From contig NC_081409.1 in assembly GCF_030272615.1 (NCBI RefSeq), positions 532,868,291 through 532,932,290 of the forward strand: DNA of 64,000 nt, written 5' to 3'. A program made the translations under genes and the position numbers. Numbering within the stretch: the first letter of the stretch is position 1; every line of letters starts with the position of its first letter. This DNA comes from Cryptomeria japonica (Eukaryota > Streptophyta > Pinopsida > Cupressales > Cupressaceae). Below the pieces are notes generated by a model. The model did no database searches. It was not told the DNA's origin and was given only the letters and a program-made list of their open reading frames with translations. Positions 32,296 through 44,893 of the stretch are shown here, piece by piece.

Positions 32296-32883
32296 GATAT
32301 CTAGATATGTAAGAGAAAGAAGAGAAATAGTAGAGCAAGAAAGAGAGCTTGATGAGCTTGAAGCATTGATTTCTCGAAGATTGCCTAAAGGTGTTGGTAA
32401 GTGTGATGGAAATTTCCCCTTGAAATTTTTTTCTTGTAATAAGATAGGAAATTTTGCTTCTAGATGCCCAAAGAAAATGGCTAAGTATGATATACATGAT
32501 AAGTTTGATAAGCATTATAGGAATTATAGATACGAGAAGCATGAAAAATATAATAAACCTTATAAGTCTAACCGGAAGTTTAGGAGCCAGAAAAACTGTT
32601 ATTATGCTGCAGATGAAGGTGTTACAAATGATGAATCAGAAGGAGATGAAGTTGTGTTTATTTCCATTAAAGAAGATAGACCTGTACCTGGTGATTCCAC
32701 TAGTTGTTTTGTTGAGGAAAAATCTTTGGCTACTAAGGTAGAAGAAAAGGGTGAATGGGTGATTGACATCAGTTGTTCACATCATATGATCGCTAATAAA
32801 AGAAAATTTGTAAGCATGGAAAAGTATGATGGTGGAATAGTTAGATTTGGAGATGACAAAGCTTGTTTAATCTGTGGGAGAGG
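32296..32883 (+). pseudogene. D gag C-terminus and protease start
   Basis: Continues the D reading after the solo LTR: ERELDELEALISRRLPKG, then a zinc knuckle that has lost its first Cys and its His (FFSCNKIGNFASRC), a lysine/tyrosine-rich linker, an acidic stretch (DESEGDEVVF) and the protease site, here VIDISCSHHM, where the usual DSG is DIS. Both the RNA-binding and the protease site are therefore disabled. Then KACLICGRG, at which point E interrupts. Confidence 0.8.
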
Positions 32884-33796
32884 TGTTGGAAACCAATAAC
32901 ACTGAGAGGGGGGATGAATTAGTGTTATGCTGGAATAGTAGATTTTAGCCTTAATAAAACATTCATACACCAACTGGTATACTGGTATAAATAGAATTGA
33001 AAGAAGTAAAGAAACCAATAATCCAAAGACATAAATGAGAATCATAACACACATATTTATACATGGAAAACCTCAATGAGGAAAAACCATGGTGGGATTT
33101 GTGACCCACAATATCATTCCATTGGCCATATGAAGAGATATTACAATATATGGCCTGCACTTGCAGGAAGGCTTACAGCCTAGAGAACACTGCCCAATCA
33201 CAATAGGAGCCTTGCTGACTACATAAAATTCTAGACAACAATCCAGAGAAGTGTGAACTACTAAGATAGCATCTTCTATGCCAGAATACAGTTTCGATTT
33301 AAGCTTTGTCTGTTTCAGTTTGAAACCCTAAACCCCTTTATTAGAATAACCCTTACAATAAATTCCTCACATACATAATCTCTTTGATATATTTTGTATT
33401 ACATTCACATCATGATCCATTCTATACATATACTTATTCTATCAAAATGATCTAATCAAACTAACCTATATACCCTATACAAAATTATGCCTTATGTCAT
33501 TTTACAAAGATATATACAATATCAGATTACATGTCAGCTAGATAAGATAAATGAATAAAAATTAAAACAAATTGTCGATGTCAGATCCAAGATATGTTGG
33601 CCTCCAATACCGATAACCTTTTCTATACCATGTTGGCCTGTATTGTCGGTGACCAAAGAAATCTTTATGACCAGTCGGTGCCGGTGTAGAATCTCTGAAG
33701 TGCATGTCCGTACACCATATGAAGCCGGAACACAAAATCATGTTGCCATCAATGAAAAAATAGTGAAACCAACCAATAGAGTTTCAATTGCCAACA
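32884..33796 (-). repeat. E 3' LTR
   Basis: 913 bp, TGTTGGAAACC to TTGCCAACA. U5 stem ATAACACT/AGTGTTAT, perfect over 8 bp, at 32896-32928. It carries GGGATTTGTGACCCAC, shared with B. Confidence 0.85.
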
Positions 33797-33812
33797 ATCT
33801 CCCCCTTTTACA
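33797..33812 (-). other. E polypurine tract
   Basis: Minus-strand AAAAGGGGGAGAT beside the 3' LTR. Similar runs follow at about 33934-33944 and 33982-33994. Confidence 0.7.
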
Positions 33813-34199
33813 TTGATAGCAACACTCATGTGAAAAATTGTCATGGTTTCATCTGTCCGTTTCATCCTACCATGCTCCCTTAAGCTGAATATGCAAAATA
33901 CTCCATATCTCCAAAAAATCCAAAACTTTGTAACTCCCCCTAATGTATGCAACCCATTTAATTATTTTTCACATCTATACTACTCCCCCTTTGACATCAA
34001 TGCCCAAAAAATTATAAAAAAGAATAAGAACTATACAATGAATACCTCCAAAAATGTCTTACCAGAGCTTGACCAATTTCAAAATTTCCAGATAAGCCTT
34101 CTCTAGTAACTCCACATAAGTATCCCAGTCGGTTTTGAATGTGTCAAAAATAGATACAAGACCACTCAATAAATGTGCAAAATATTATTTCTCATTTAC

Positions 34200-35915
34200 C
34201 TCTATCGGTGTGGGCTTTCCTAGCATATCCATGCATTCCTTCTTATGTACATAGAATGAATCCAATCTTGGACTCACCAAGCCTCTCAGACTTCTAGCTC
34301 TTTGAATTATTTTTTCCCTTTACTTCTCAAGAGAAAAATTTTGATTCTCCAAAATCAAAATTTGACCATCAATTGATGTTGTCAATGAAATTAATCCATC
34401 AAAAAATTTAGCAATGCTTGCAATTTTCTCAAGAATCTCCTTTATCTTTTTATCTACATTTGTTGTAAGTATTTCAGTATTGCAACATACCCTATATATA
34501 TTTGTACATTGTTTCAAAGAATTTTCTATTAGAATTAGCTTCTCCTCAATCTTTTTCTTCTCTATTTCATTTACCTGATCAAAAGCAGCTCTCTTAGCCT
34601 GAGTAAATCTTTCTAGTGCTTATCGGTTAGAGATTTGCTGTAAGGATTGAAAGTCTTTTGATATGTGCTCAGTGATTACCTTAAGCTTGCCAAAAGGGCT
34701 CGCTTCATTTTCAATCTTAAACTTTGGGACCAATCTATGTAGAATAGTGATTGATTGATCTATAATTCCCTTGTCTATGGTTCCCTCCTTCATCAATTTT
34801 TCAATAGCCATCATCATTAGTTCAGTGGGACTCATCTCTGTGATGGTTTTCTTTTCTACTTGAGAAGTGTCAATTGACAATAATGATGGGACAACAAGTG
34901 GTTCCCTGCCATATTCCCCTGTTTTCTCTTATGATGTTTTATCCTTTATTACCTCCTCACTTGCACCGGTGGCTTCACCACTTGGTGCAGTATAAGTAAC
35001 TATTGGTTCCTCTATAGGAACAATATCCTCAAATTGTACATTAGTATCTAGAGGGCAATTGTTCTCAATGTTAGTATCTTGTACAATGTTATCTTGTTCA
35101 TTCTTTGTATTAACTAGTATTTCAATATTTTTTTGTACATCTATATTTACTGTTGGCTCAATTTCAACTATTTTGATATTTTTCAAAACTGATGGTGAAG
35201 TGCCCATAATCCTTTTCCTTTTCCTTTAACTGGGGTATCTACAGTGTCTATATTGGTCTCCAATGAAGTAAAGAATCCTCTATGTTCTCCCAAAAATTTA
35301 ATCCATGCCTTCTGAGTTTCATTTATTACTTCATTCACTCTCCCTAGCATCGGAGTAGTTATCCTATTTTTTATATTGAAGACATTTCTGTCTCCCACCT
35401 CAATTGTCTTTTCCATTTCATCTGGAGCTATAGTAACATAGATAGCTAGTAGTTCTTGCATTTTAATGTGTGTATCCTCTTGCATAGCAGATAATCTTGT
35501 AGCATCTAACATGTTAAATAACTCAGCCGGTATTTGATTTTCTATCTCTATTAAGGCTTTCTTATAGATATCCAAGTATAATATGACTGGTTCCTCTACC
35601 TCTCCCTACTCATCATCCTTTATGTTTTCATAATTAAATCTAAAATTCTTCAATATGCCATCTTTAGTGATTTCATCTACAATTTCTACAAAAGTTTTAG
35701 GTGAAACCTTACTAGAATCAGTGTCATCCTTCTTCCTCTTGACAATATCGGATGTAGTTGAAGGTGTAGCTTTAGGTGCTTGCTTCTGTGTCAGTAGCTT
35801 GATTGTGACCTTCCTAACTAGTTGCTTCTTTGCTTCCACCTTTGTTTCCTCTGGTTTCTTCCTAACAACCCTCTTTCTCTTGAAAATACCAGATGTAGTT
35901 GTAGGTGTAGCTTTA
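34200..35915 (-). pseudogene. E ORF2, C-terminal part (unknown protein)
   Basis: In reading order: a basic region with two copies of a KATPxTTS-xI-KRK phrase (just after the F junction, then near 35770), VSPKTFVEIVDEITKDG, LDIYKKALIE and LLAIY (35575-35440), GRVNE (about 35340), a short KGKGKG stretch, an acidic linker (35207-34929), then helical, lysine/glutamate-rich segments (34880-34620; 34517-34320) and a tail to about 34200. The same blocks occur in the same order in ORF2 of B. Stops or frame changes lie near 35600, 35200, 34925, 34620 and 34520. Function unknown. Confidence 0.65.
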
Positions 35916-36821
35916 TGTAGAGCCCCTCCCTGATCAAGCTCTAGTTAACTTAGTTGACCATGGTTGACCTTACTAATAAATGTTATAATTCAATAGGATG
36001 GGCTATGTTAGATGGGTAGATTGGTGAGAAAAGTAATTGCACCAGGTTACAAAATCATTTCACCTTGAGGTGTACATTTTGATGTGTTATGGATACATAA
36101 CTTTATATGATTCTAGAATAGGATAACTTTGAGATGATGTATGTCATTATTGATTTGCAGGACTTTACTATGATGATAGAAATAGGATGCATGTCTTATG
36201 TATGGATCAAAATTATGAGGATTATGATAATTGCTTATGTGGATTTATTTGGATATCAGATATATCGATTTGTTTAAATGTAAATTGTATGTAGAGTGTT
36301 TGATGTGTATTCTTATTCATGTGTTTAATATTATATGAGGTTATTTGGAATTACTAATGTGTAATTGAGATGTGCAGGAAAATTATCCATGTGACCATGG
36401 AAACATTATGGAAAACCAAACCTAGACCTATGTACGTTCATAAAACCAGGGGTCATCTATTTGGAGAGACAACACCCCGTATGTATCATATTTTATTTGT
36501 GAAAGTAAATTTTGTGTGTGTGTTAAATTCAATTTATTAATTTGTGTAAATCCAACAAGAGACAAATTTCATGTGTAATTTTGTAATGTATTTTATTTTG
36601 TCACTTGACACATGTATTGATTTATGTCTTGATTTTTGACTTCTCTTGGAGGGATTTGTTTCAACCATAGATTTTTCAAACATTTGAATATGGTTCTAAA
36701 TTTTCCTTGGGTAGAGAGTCTTTGGACTGGTCAACTCAGGTTTGACCCGAAAGTTAACTTCAAATGGGTTTATAAGGGGTCAAATGGACTCCTAGGGGTA
36801 GTTTAAAGGTGTTTCCTAAAG
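35916..36821 (+). repeat. F 5' LTR, first part
   Basis: 906 bp closely matching 62366-63274 of the 3' LTR. It is cut by G after TAAAG. Confidence 0.9.
36817..36821. repeat. target duplication TAAAG, left copy
   Basis: TAAAG borders G on both sides (second copy 49230-49234). The 3' LTR of F has the uninterrupted site at 63270-63274 with a single TAAAG. Confidence 0.93.
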
Positions 36822-39800
36822 TGTAATGCCCCGCCAGGAAACCCCGAAGGGATTAAGCCATAACTCAAGAATAGAGTGCAATAATTTTTTTTTAAAAAAA
36901 GTTACACCACATAAGATACAACAAGATATCAAAGATTCAGATTACATAGCGGAAGACATCAACTAACACCTAAAGAGTTTCCCAACGAGATTACTTAAAT
37001 ATCACAATTCACTTAACTCACACAATTAATCCAATAAGCTGATTATCTTAATAACAAGATAATTCTTAATCAGGATAATTTCTTTCAAAAGATGGAAATA
37101 TAAATCACAAGCAAGGATTCATTCATTAAGATCTATTCATAATCTTCATTCAAGCTTTTCATTTAAAATTACAAGCCACACATCTAATATTCTAACACAC
37201 TAGAATTCCATCATAAACATAGGAGATCTTTTCAAGCATATTAAATTTCCTTAACAACAACTGAATATATTGCATTACTCTAAGTTACATTCTTTCATAT
37301 TCCATCTTGTTGCATCTAAAAGACAATTACATACATGCATCAATGATAAATCTCATCTAAACCACTTACGCATTTGATCAACATGGCATTCAAGAAGGGA
37401 CGGAATATAAGCATTTAAAGTTAATTCCATTTATCCACTTAACCATTCTAACATAAGCTAATCATACATGATGAGGCTGAATAAAGGAAACATAAGAGAA
37501 TACATCACATAACACCATAATGAACTCGGAGTTCACCCCTAAAGGGCTACATCTCCGGGTCTACTCAACTGCAAGACCCCTCTGATAATTAATAAAGTTA
37601 AGAATACAAGAGGTTACACCATTACAATCTGGCCATCAAGGTGAAATACAAACAATATACAAGCGACCCCATCGGTCAATTAATACATAATCGATCTCTG
37701 AATAGGAAAGGATCCAGCTGAACATAATCAAGCTAATACAAAGGTCTAGGAGAGCATCCATAAAACTGAGTCATCACCACCCCAGGTCTAACATGAAACC
37801 GATACTCACAAGGGCATAAACAAAAGGATGACCCACAAAGGTACTCTTAACAGGACAAAACGACCACACACTAGCGAACGTAGGGACAAGTGTCATCACA
37901 CAACCTGGTATGGTTACCATGGCAAGTCTTCATAGGTCCCGGCCCCATACACTGGGTTACCCTGGCAACCTAATCCGAGCTTTCGGCCCATCCAAGCCTC
38001 ATGTGGACCCACACATCCTCTCGTGATGACAAGGATGATGGTTTTCCATTTCAGGCCTTCTCATAGCATGTTGAACCTATGATAGCACTCGTCCCATGTG
38101 TGAGGCACAATTATCTTACTTAGAGATTACTTTCTAATCTACTTAAAGGTTATCACTTATTAGACTCACTTTTGACGGGTTACCCAGCAGCCACTTTGGG
38201 TGCGGCCCCCAATCAAAAGCCACTTTCCCATACGACACTAGACTATACTCGGACGAACTCAAAACCAAGGAATACAAATGGTCAGACGAACGAAGTTCAA
38301 AAAGGAGAAACAATCATCTGGTCAAACACGACTCAAAAGTGGTCACTTTCTGACGGTACTCTAACTAGAGACCTGACAAACTAAGGTCAACCACGAATCA
38401 TCATTTGACTCACACAAAGAGGAAATGATCAAAATGACACTACCACAATACAACAGTCAACTCAGAACCGAGGACTGAACAGGTACCCCAAATCACGCCA
38501 TACGACAGGGACCTATCAAACAAAGCACTCTTGCCATTTCATAATCAAAAGCGAATACAGAAATTAAACTCACATAGGCAATAATAAACAGATACAATGT
38601 TTCCGAATTGATCTAAACATTAAAAGTCGATCAAGTTTTCTAAAAGATCTAAATCAGATTACAGTTATCTACCTCATCTAGGAATAGGTTGTTCTTGGTT
38701 TTCTAACTCTCTAAGGTACAAAGCATTGAACAAACATATAAAGCCATAATGAGTTCTTAAACCAATTCATATTAATCAAATTCAGACAACCATTAATCAA
38801 ATAAATTAAGATATTTAATCTCCAATCAAAACGTCATAGACATACTGGTTCAAAACCGTCCTCTATAGTTTCATATTTTCAAGTCTAGATGCATTATACG
38901 GATCACAGAAATATAATTATAAAAGAGAATCTAATGAAGATAATCATTTCCAAAAGCACATCATTTAAATTCAAATACCCAATGATATATATTTCACTTA
39001 CTTCTCAATTACTCAAATGATATGTTCTGGAATAATATTTAACATCATCAATGAGTAATTATAACATATCTCAACAGTTTTCCCAATAACATAATATTCT
39101 ATTTTGTTTTTAAACAATACTACCTCAAATAGCCATCTTCCCTAATCAGCTAGAAGGTAAGATATAAATTTATTAGTCCAAGATCAATCAGAATATAATC
39201 GATAATATTCAATTGCGAAAATTAACAGTTTTAGAACTTAATGAGGAAGGGTACATAAGTCATGAAATGAGATTGAATAATGATTAACCTATAAACTCCA
39301 TTACAAAATTAATCAATACCAAATTAACATTTATCATGATATTGCCACCCTAATCCTAATTAAGAAACTAATTAAATCTTAACATTAAAATAATATTTAA
39401 AAATATTATATGCACTTTTTGAATAATAAAAAAAAATACATTAAAAAAACTATTTTAAACAAAACTATTAAAAAAAAACACATTTTAAAATGAGGCGAGG
39501 GCGGGGCCCACCTCCCAACAGGGACGGCTGGGCACCCAAACCCTAGCCAAGGGCAAACTCGCGCGGGCGGCGCCACTGCGGTGCCCACAGGTCCCGTGGC
39601 ACCCTATGGCCACCGCGGTCCCTGCGGCCACCGCAGTGAGCCACGGCCGCTGCGGCTGCGAGCGAAAGAGAGGGAAACGCGTGGGGGAGGGGAGGAGGAG
39701 CGGGTGGAGCTCCACTCCCTGCCCTCCAACCCCAAACAACTGTAAAACAAAACCCACACACAGCTCGATAATATACATTTTTTTTTTCTTTTACACAGTT

Positions 39801-41156
39801 CGGTTTAAAATAAGACAAAACGCATGGTTCGGTTAAAATGCGTTTAACACAGCGCTATTTAATTTAAAACACAGTCCGAAACCTCCAAAACAAAAATGCC
39901 AAAATGAGCTGTATAAATTTCGAATGAAAATAAGTTCGATTTTAAAAAGAACTAGGTTTTGGTATCACGTTTTCTTGATGATTTTCGTTCTCTCCAACAC
40001 AATGGAATTTCAAACCACCCAAAAACCGTTGAGGAATAACAAAACCTCAGATAAATCTCCAGCCAAACTCAAAATGGCCAAACAGGGAACTTTTTTTTTT
40101 TTTTTTAAAACCAAATGGTTAAACAGATCCCACCTAATCTCGCATTCCTGGCAAGATCTGCCGAAGAGTCCCAATCTCCAGCTCCCAAATCCTTCCTTCT
40201 CCATCCAAAACCCCCCCAAATTTCATCTCCAAAATATTTTTCCAACCAAAAATTCTCCAAAATGTTCATCCTCCCAAAATTTCCCCAAATTTTGGGTTAT
40301 ATGGAAGAGTTGACCAAAATTCCATCTTTGGAATTAAAATTTTTATTTAAAAATAATTCTCAAATTTAATTCTTTTCTAACTATAGCAACAAATTGACTT
40401 GCTTTTCAATTCAAAATCGATTTTCTCATTTAATTCAATTTAGCCTTTCTAATTTCAAAAGCCAACAGAATACAATTAAATCTATAGCCATTAAATACAA
40501 AACTTTCTTTTCAACAACATATACAAAATTCCTTTAATATTCAAAATCAGTCATTTAATCGAACTTACCCCCAATTTAAAACGAGCAATCCAATATCAAC
40601 GAAAATCGCATAATGAAATCCCGATTAATTTAGTCCATTGATCTCTAATGCACAAATACATATTTAATCAAGATAATTACTAAGGACTAATTAATCAATT
40701 TAACCATACACACCAAGCACGCAAACCGAGAAGGTCAACCAAACAGACGACTCGCAAACCCAAACAAAAAGGGATTACCGATGATGACTGATGATGCTCA
40801 GTTGAGCACGACTAAGGTCAACTAGGGTCTTACGACCACCTAATCCAACTCTAAGGATTTAAAAAGGTACACTCAAACCTGCAAATCCAGGTGAAGACGA
40901 ACCTCGCACTCATACGGCGTTGTACCTGAAATCTCCTGCAACCAAGAGTCATACATGCATACATATATAAACTTAATGAAAGCGTTAGCTCAATATTAAT
41001 ACCACGAAATAGGTACACTAAACAACTAGCATATAACTAGTGTGAAAACCACATCAACAGCTATGCGTTAAATCAACATCTGACTAAACATTATATTAAG
41101 ATAAACTAACCAACATTACACCAAGATTAGAATTAGATTAGGGTAGGGGTACTACA
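36822..41156 (-). repeat. G 3' LTR
   Basis: 4,335 bp, TGTAATGCCCC to GGGGTACTACA, matching 44894-49229 from end to end. A strongly GC-rich island (about 39490-39730) sits in otherwise AT-rich sequence. Open frames in and beside the island are compositional, appear in both copies and have no recognisable motifs. Confidence 0.93.
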
Positions 41157-44100
41157 TTCTCCCCCCCTAGGTTCCGACTTACTCCTGGAAGTCGTAAGGC
41201 TAGATGGAGAACATGTCGTACGCATCAGCCCTGAAACTCATTCAACAAAGATCAAATTGCACATAGAAATCTTTCCATAATTAAATGAAATATTATTGCA
41301 AAATCCTTTACAAACGCCATTATCCATTGGGAAGATACATCTAAAACCATACATTCCTTAAAATATTTTAGGAATTATCAATAATCATAGGAGAGATACA
41401 AGAATTTTCTCCCTTTCATTGCACCAAATTAAAACATTACAAAGGGGTAAACAACAATTACCATAATCATCTACCAAAAATGACAAGAAAACATGCCATC
41501 AAGATCAATTTCCTTTACCAATCCATCTTAATCATAAAATTTATAACATAGAACTAGCTTAAAATATCAATTTCTACAACCAAATTAACTTTCATGAAAT
41601 AAGAGCAACATAAATAACTCATTTGATTACACTTGCCAGGCATAAGAAAACCTTTCCAATGACTATGTCCCATAACATAGTGACAAGTTAACACAATTTA
41701 TTCCATGATACAATAATAACCATCCACATAACTGGAATGCATAACAGAAAAGGCCACATGTGAGCATGTCTAATGCTCGGTCAAAGGTAACATGCACAAT
41801 CAGCATCTCTATGCCTGATCTCAGAACAACAATATGATCATAAATATCCAATATCTCACTCAAGGCTTGATGGTGCTAGGCACACCCTAGCGGTGATACC
41901 TTCCATACAAGACCTTTGTGAATATCCCTTGTTGAGCAAGGTGGTTAGCCTCCAAGAGATAGTCACCACACAAAGGTAGGTAGTGGATACTAGCTGCAAC
42001 ACAGCCTCACATACCCCCATCCTCACGGTTCCTTACAACAACTTCCTCGCACACACTCTACCAATTCCGTATCATACGTCCTTGGAGAGGAATTTCACGT
42101 CTCGACACAAGACCAGCATCCAAAAACAATAAGGATAAACCAGTTTAGCCACCAAAGTACAGATGAATAAAGATAATAAATCCTCAATTCCAACAGGAAG
42201 ACAAGAAAATAATCCGGAATTTCAACACTAAATCAAAGTGCAAAAGATCACAAGATCGTGGCTAAACCTTCAAATTCAAAGTAAAATAAATTGCTGATCC
42301 CCAAAGAAATATAAAGAATATCACAACTGCACATAACATCACTATGTGACTAGCATCTAGCCACCAACGAGGAAGGAAGGAACAACTGACTAGCTATTAC
42401 AGTAGCTCATCATGTGGTGCGACATAGTCACACTACCCACATGGCATGGCGGTGTGCACCTTGACATCACCCCGCATCACGTCATCACGTGGCATGGCAA
42501 TACCCCAAGTGGAGAAACACACAATGGGCGTATCCCGCATGGTAGTGCACCTCGCGGAACAAGCACGCGCAGGTCACATCCCGCATAGCAACGTATCTAG
42601 AAGGATACTCGTCGTAAGTCAGAGGTATACATGACTATGGTCCACCCACATGCCCACCAACACATACTAACTGGTAGCACATGTGAATAAACCTACCTTT
42701 CATGAAGACAAGGCAAAGGATCCTCCAAATCACACCATCACGATACACAAGAGTTACCATCGAAATGCTCAAATAAAGGAGAGGAATAGGCTATCACACA
42801 TAAACCTATAAATAGATTCATCAAAAGGGAAAGTATTGAGTACACCTTTGATATAGTTTAGTAGTACAACCATATCATTCCTCGAAGTAGAGAAGCTAAA
42901 GTCGCTTTGCGCCGACATTACTCGTACGCCAATCCATACTATTCAAGGAATGGTTACTTCGAATACTACCCCTTAACATACTGAGTTACCCACAACCCGA
43001 GGTTTGGTACTCAACAGAGACACAAATAAGCAACATCACATAAACAGTATGGTTTCCCATACTCATAAGCAACATATCCTCCATGGTTGATTACTTCACC
43101 AATCCATGGGCACATAAAATAAGCACTGGTTTCTTACAATACACACAATTACATCAGTACTAGTTTAGTCACATTTACGGGGAGTACTTTTCAGTACGCT
43201 AACATCTATTCAAGGAAGATTTCAATTATGCTTTCTATATGATTAACTGAATAAAGTTTACTCTAGATACAAGTACTAAAATTATTAACAATTCACAATT
43301 ATATAAGGAAATAACATCATTCTTATAGCTTTCTCGAATCTCACTAAGCATTCGAACTCACAATACTAACTAAGCAAATTCATTTCTAAAGCTTAAGACT
43401 TTCATCTATCACTATGAAGCCAAAAAGCAAACATACAATTTCACATGTTTTATAAACATTCTATTTAAATCAATGCATTCTTTAATACCATTTCTAAAAA
43501 TCTTAGGATTAGGCAAAGAGAAGGGAAAGAGAGTTTGATAATCAAACTGTTTCCTACAAAGACATAAGATCAATCACGATCACACCACACTACCACATTT
43601 CTCACTATAAGCCTATCATTTTAATTACACGGTTTTCATTTCGCCACCGTTAAGAAGGATGACAATCAGCCTAACAAAACATTTCCAATAGTTATGGTTG
43701 CAACAGAATGTTCTAGTTTTCCAAACAAAACAGAGATCAAGAGAGGCAATCTTTTCGATAATGCAAGACCTCTTAAGAACACTCGCTTATAATAATACAA
43801 TTCAGACACATGTCATAATTTGCAACCTATTAGAGAAGATCACATTACGATCAAAGATAAGCAAAGTGCTATTACCCAAATAAACATATTAATACAAGCA
43901 CATCAAACAAGCTTTTCATTTGAACTTTCTAACACATTAAGGTAATTACATATACCCAAAAGCGAGTTCAATGAAGCATTTGCTAAAATAAATCTTCAAT
44001 CAAACTGGTTTAATGAAACACATAAGACAATCTTTCGGAAAACACATAAAACAATCTTTTAGGGAACACATTAATACTCTCTCGAAGCTACAATAACATG

Positions 44101-44893
44101 CTCCTTTTTTTAATACTTCTTCTACAAACTAATCAGTTTCACATAATTCAACTATTCGCATAGCAATGCACCTTACTAAGGTAGAATTTAATCATGCTAC
44201 TCCTACAAACACACATGGAGAATTCTTTAAACATACACATACAGTTTTCTCCCATTCACGCAAAATAAATTTTTAAACCCATAGCCCTTTTAATAATCTA
44301 AAAACATAAGCGACATAAGGCTCATACAAGGGTTCAAGAAGTCACACCCTTTTTCCTCTCTTGCAAACAAGAAAACTCGAATCAAAGATAATTACACATA
44401 TCCTAATCATTTTAATTTCCAGAAAGAGAGAGAGAGAGGAATGGTGACAATCATTTAATTTTCTACAAAATAAGCATTCAATAATTGCCATACTAGTCCT
44501 TCAAGTGGCCAACATTAAGCTAGATCATAAACTTAAACAAATGTAATTCGCACTTTCAGATTCAAGACAAGCACGGACCAACCCAAATGGATTAGTCTAA
44601 AGAGTACAACACTCAATAAGGGAAGATACATACGACTCTCTTTCCAAATAAGAGTAATTGTAGACCAAGACATCAATAAGCACACAATGCACATATAAAC
44701 ACTCAAACACCAACATCAAGAAGGCGAAAATAAGGTGTGAACACACACGTTACACACAAGTTAAGGTCTACTCAATCACTCACATGCAAAAGGAGGACAA
44801 GCATACACATAAGGTCGATACACCTCAAAACCAAAAGAGGGCACACGCGACACTAGAGATCCCAATGTTTGCAACATGGGATCTGATACCAAA
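41157..44893 (-). other. G interior, non-coding
   Basis: 3.7 kb between the LTRs with a polypurine tract at the low end and a primer-binding site at the high end. I found no gag, protease, reverse transcriptase or integrase motif on either strand, not even degraded ones. A few patches are CA- and CG-rich (42420-42620). Confidence 0.8.
44871..44893 (-). other. G primer-binding site
   Basis: Minus-strand TTTGGTATCAGATCCC beside the 5' LTR; methionine-tRNA type with one change. Confidence 0.75.

Larger units (their letters stand above)
29288..32883 (+). mobile_element. Copia LTR retrotransposon D, 5' part
   Basis: 5' LTR 29288-30553, primer-binding site at 30554, then gag and the beginning of protease, all plus strand. 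The reading is broken by a solo LTR of family A (31238-32290) and finally by E at 32884. The rest of D should lie beyond 64000. The LTR shares the U5 hairpin layout and sequence blocks with A, B, C and E. Confidence 0.8.
32884..35915 (-). mobile_element. pol-less LTR retrotransposon E (relative of B), 3' part
   Basis: 3' LTR 32884-33796, polypurine tract, and the 3' part of an ORF2 homologous to that of B, on the minus strand. It is interrupted at 35916 by F; the 5' half should lie beyond the window. AGAGG precedes it and is the candidate left target duplication. No pol sequence is present in the visible part. Confidence 0.8.

Noticed and set aside
39406-39836. Overlapping open frames in the GC-rich island of G (also 47558-47909)
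   Set aside because: Several frames on both strands are open together because stops are AT-rich; there are no recognised motifs, and they recur in both LTR copies.
40115-40369. Proline/lysine-rich frames conserved between the G LTRs (also 48188-48442, 39924-40313)
   Set aside because: Found in both LTRs only because the LTRs are near-identical; they start inside the LTR, are short and antisense to the element, and have no motif.
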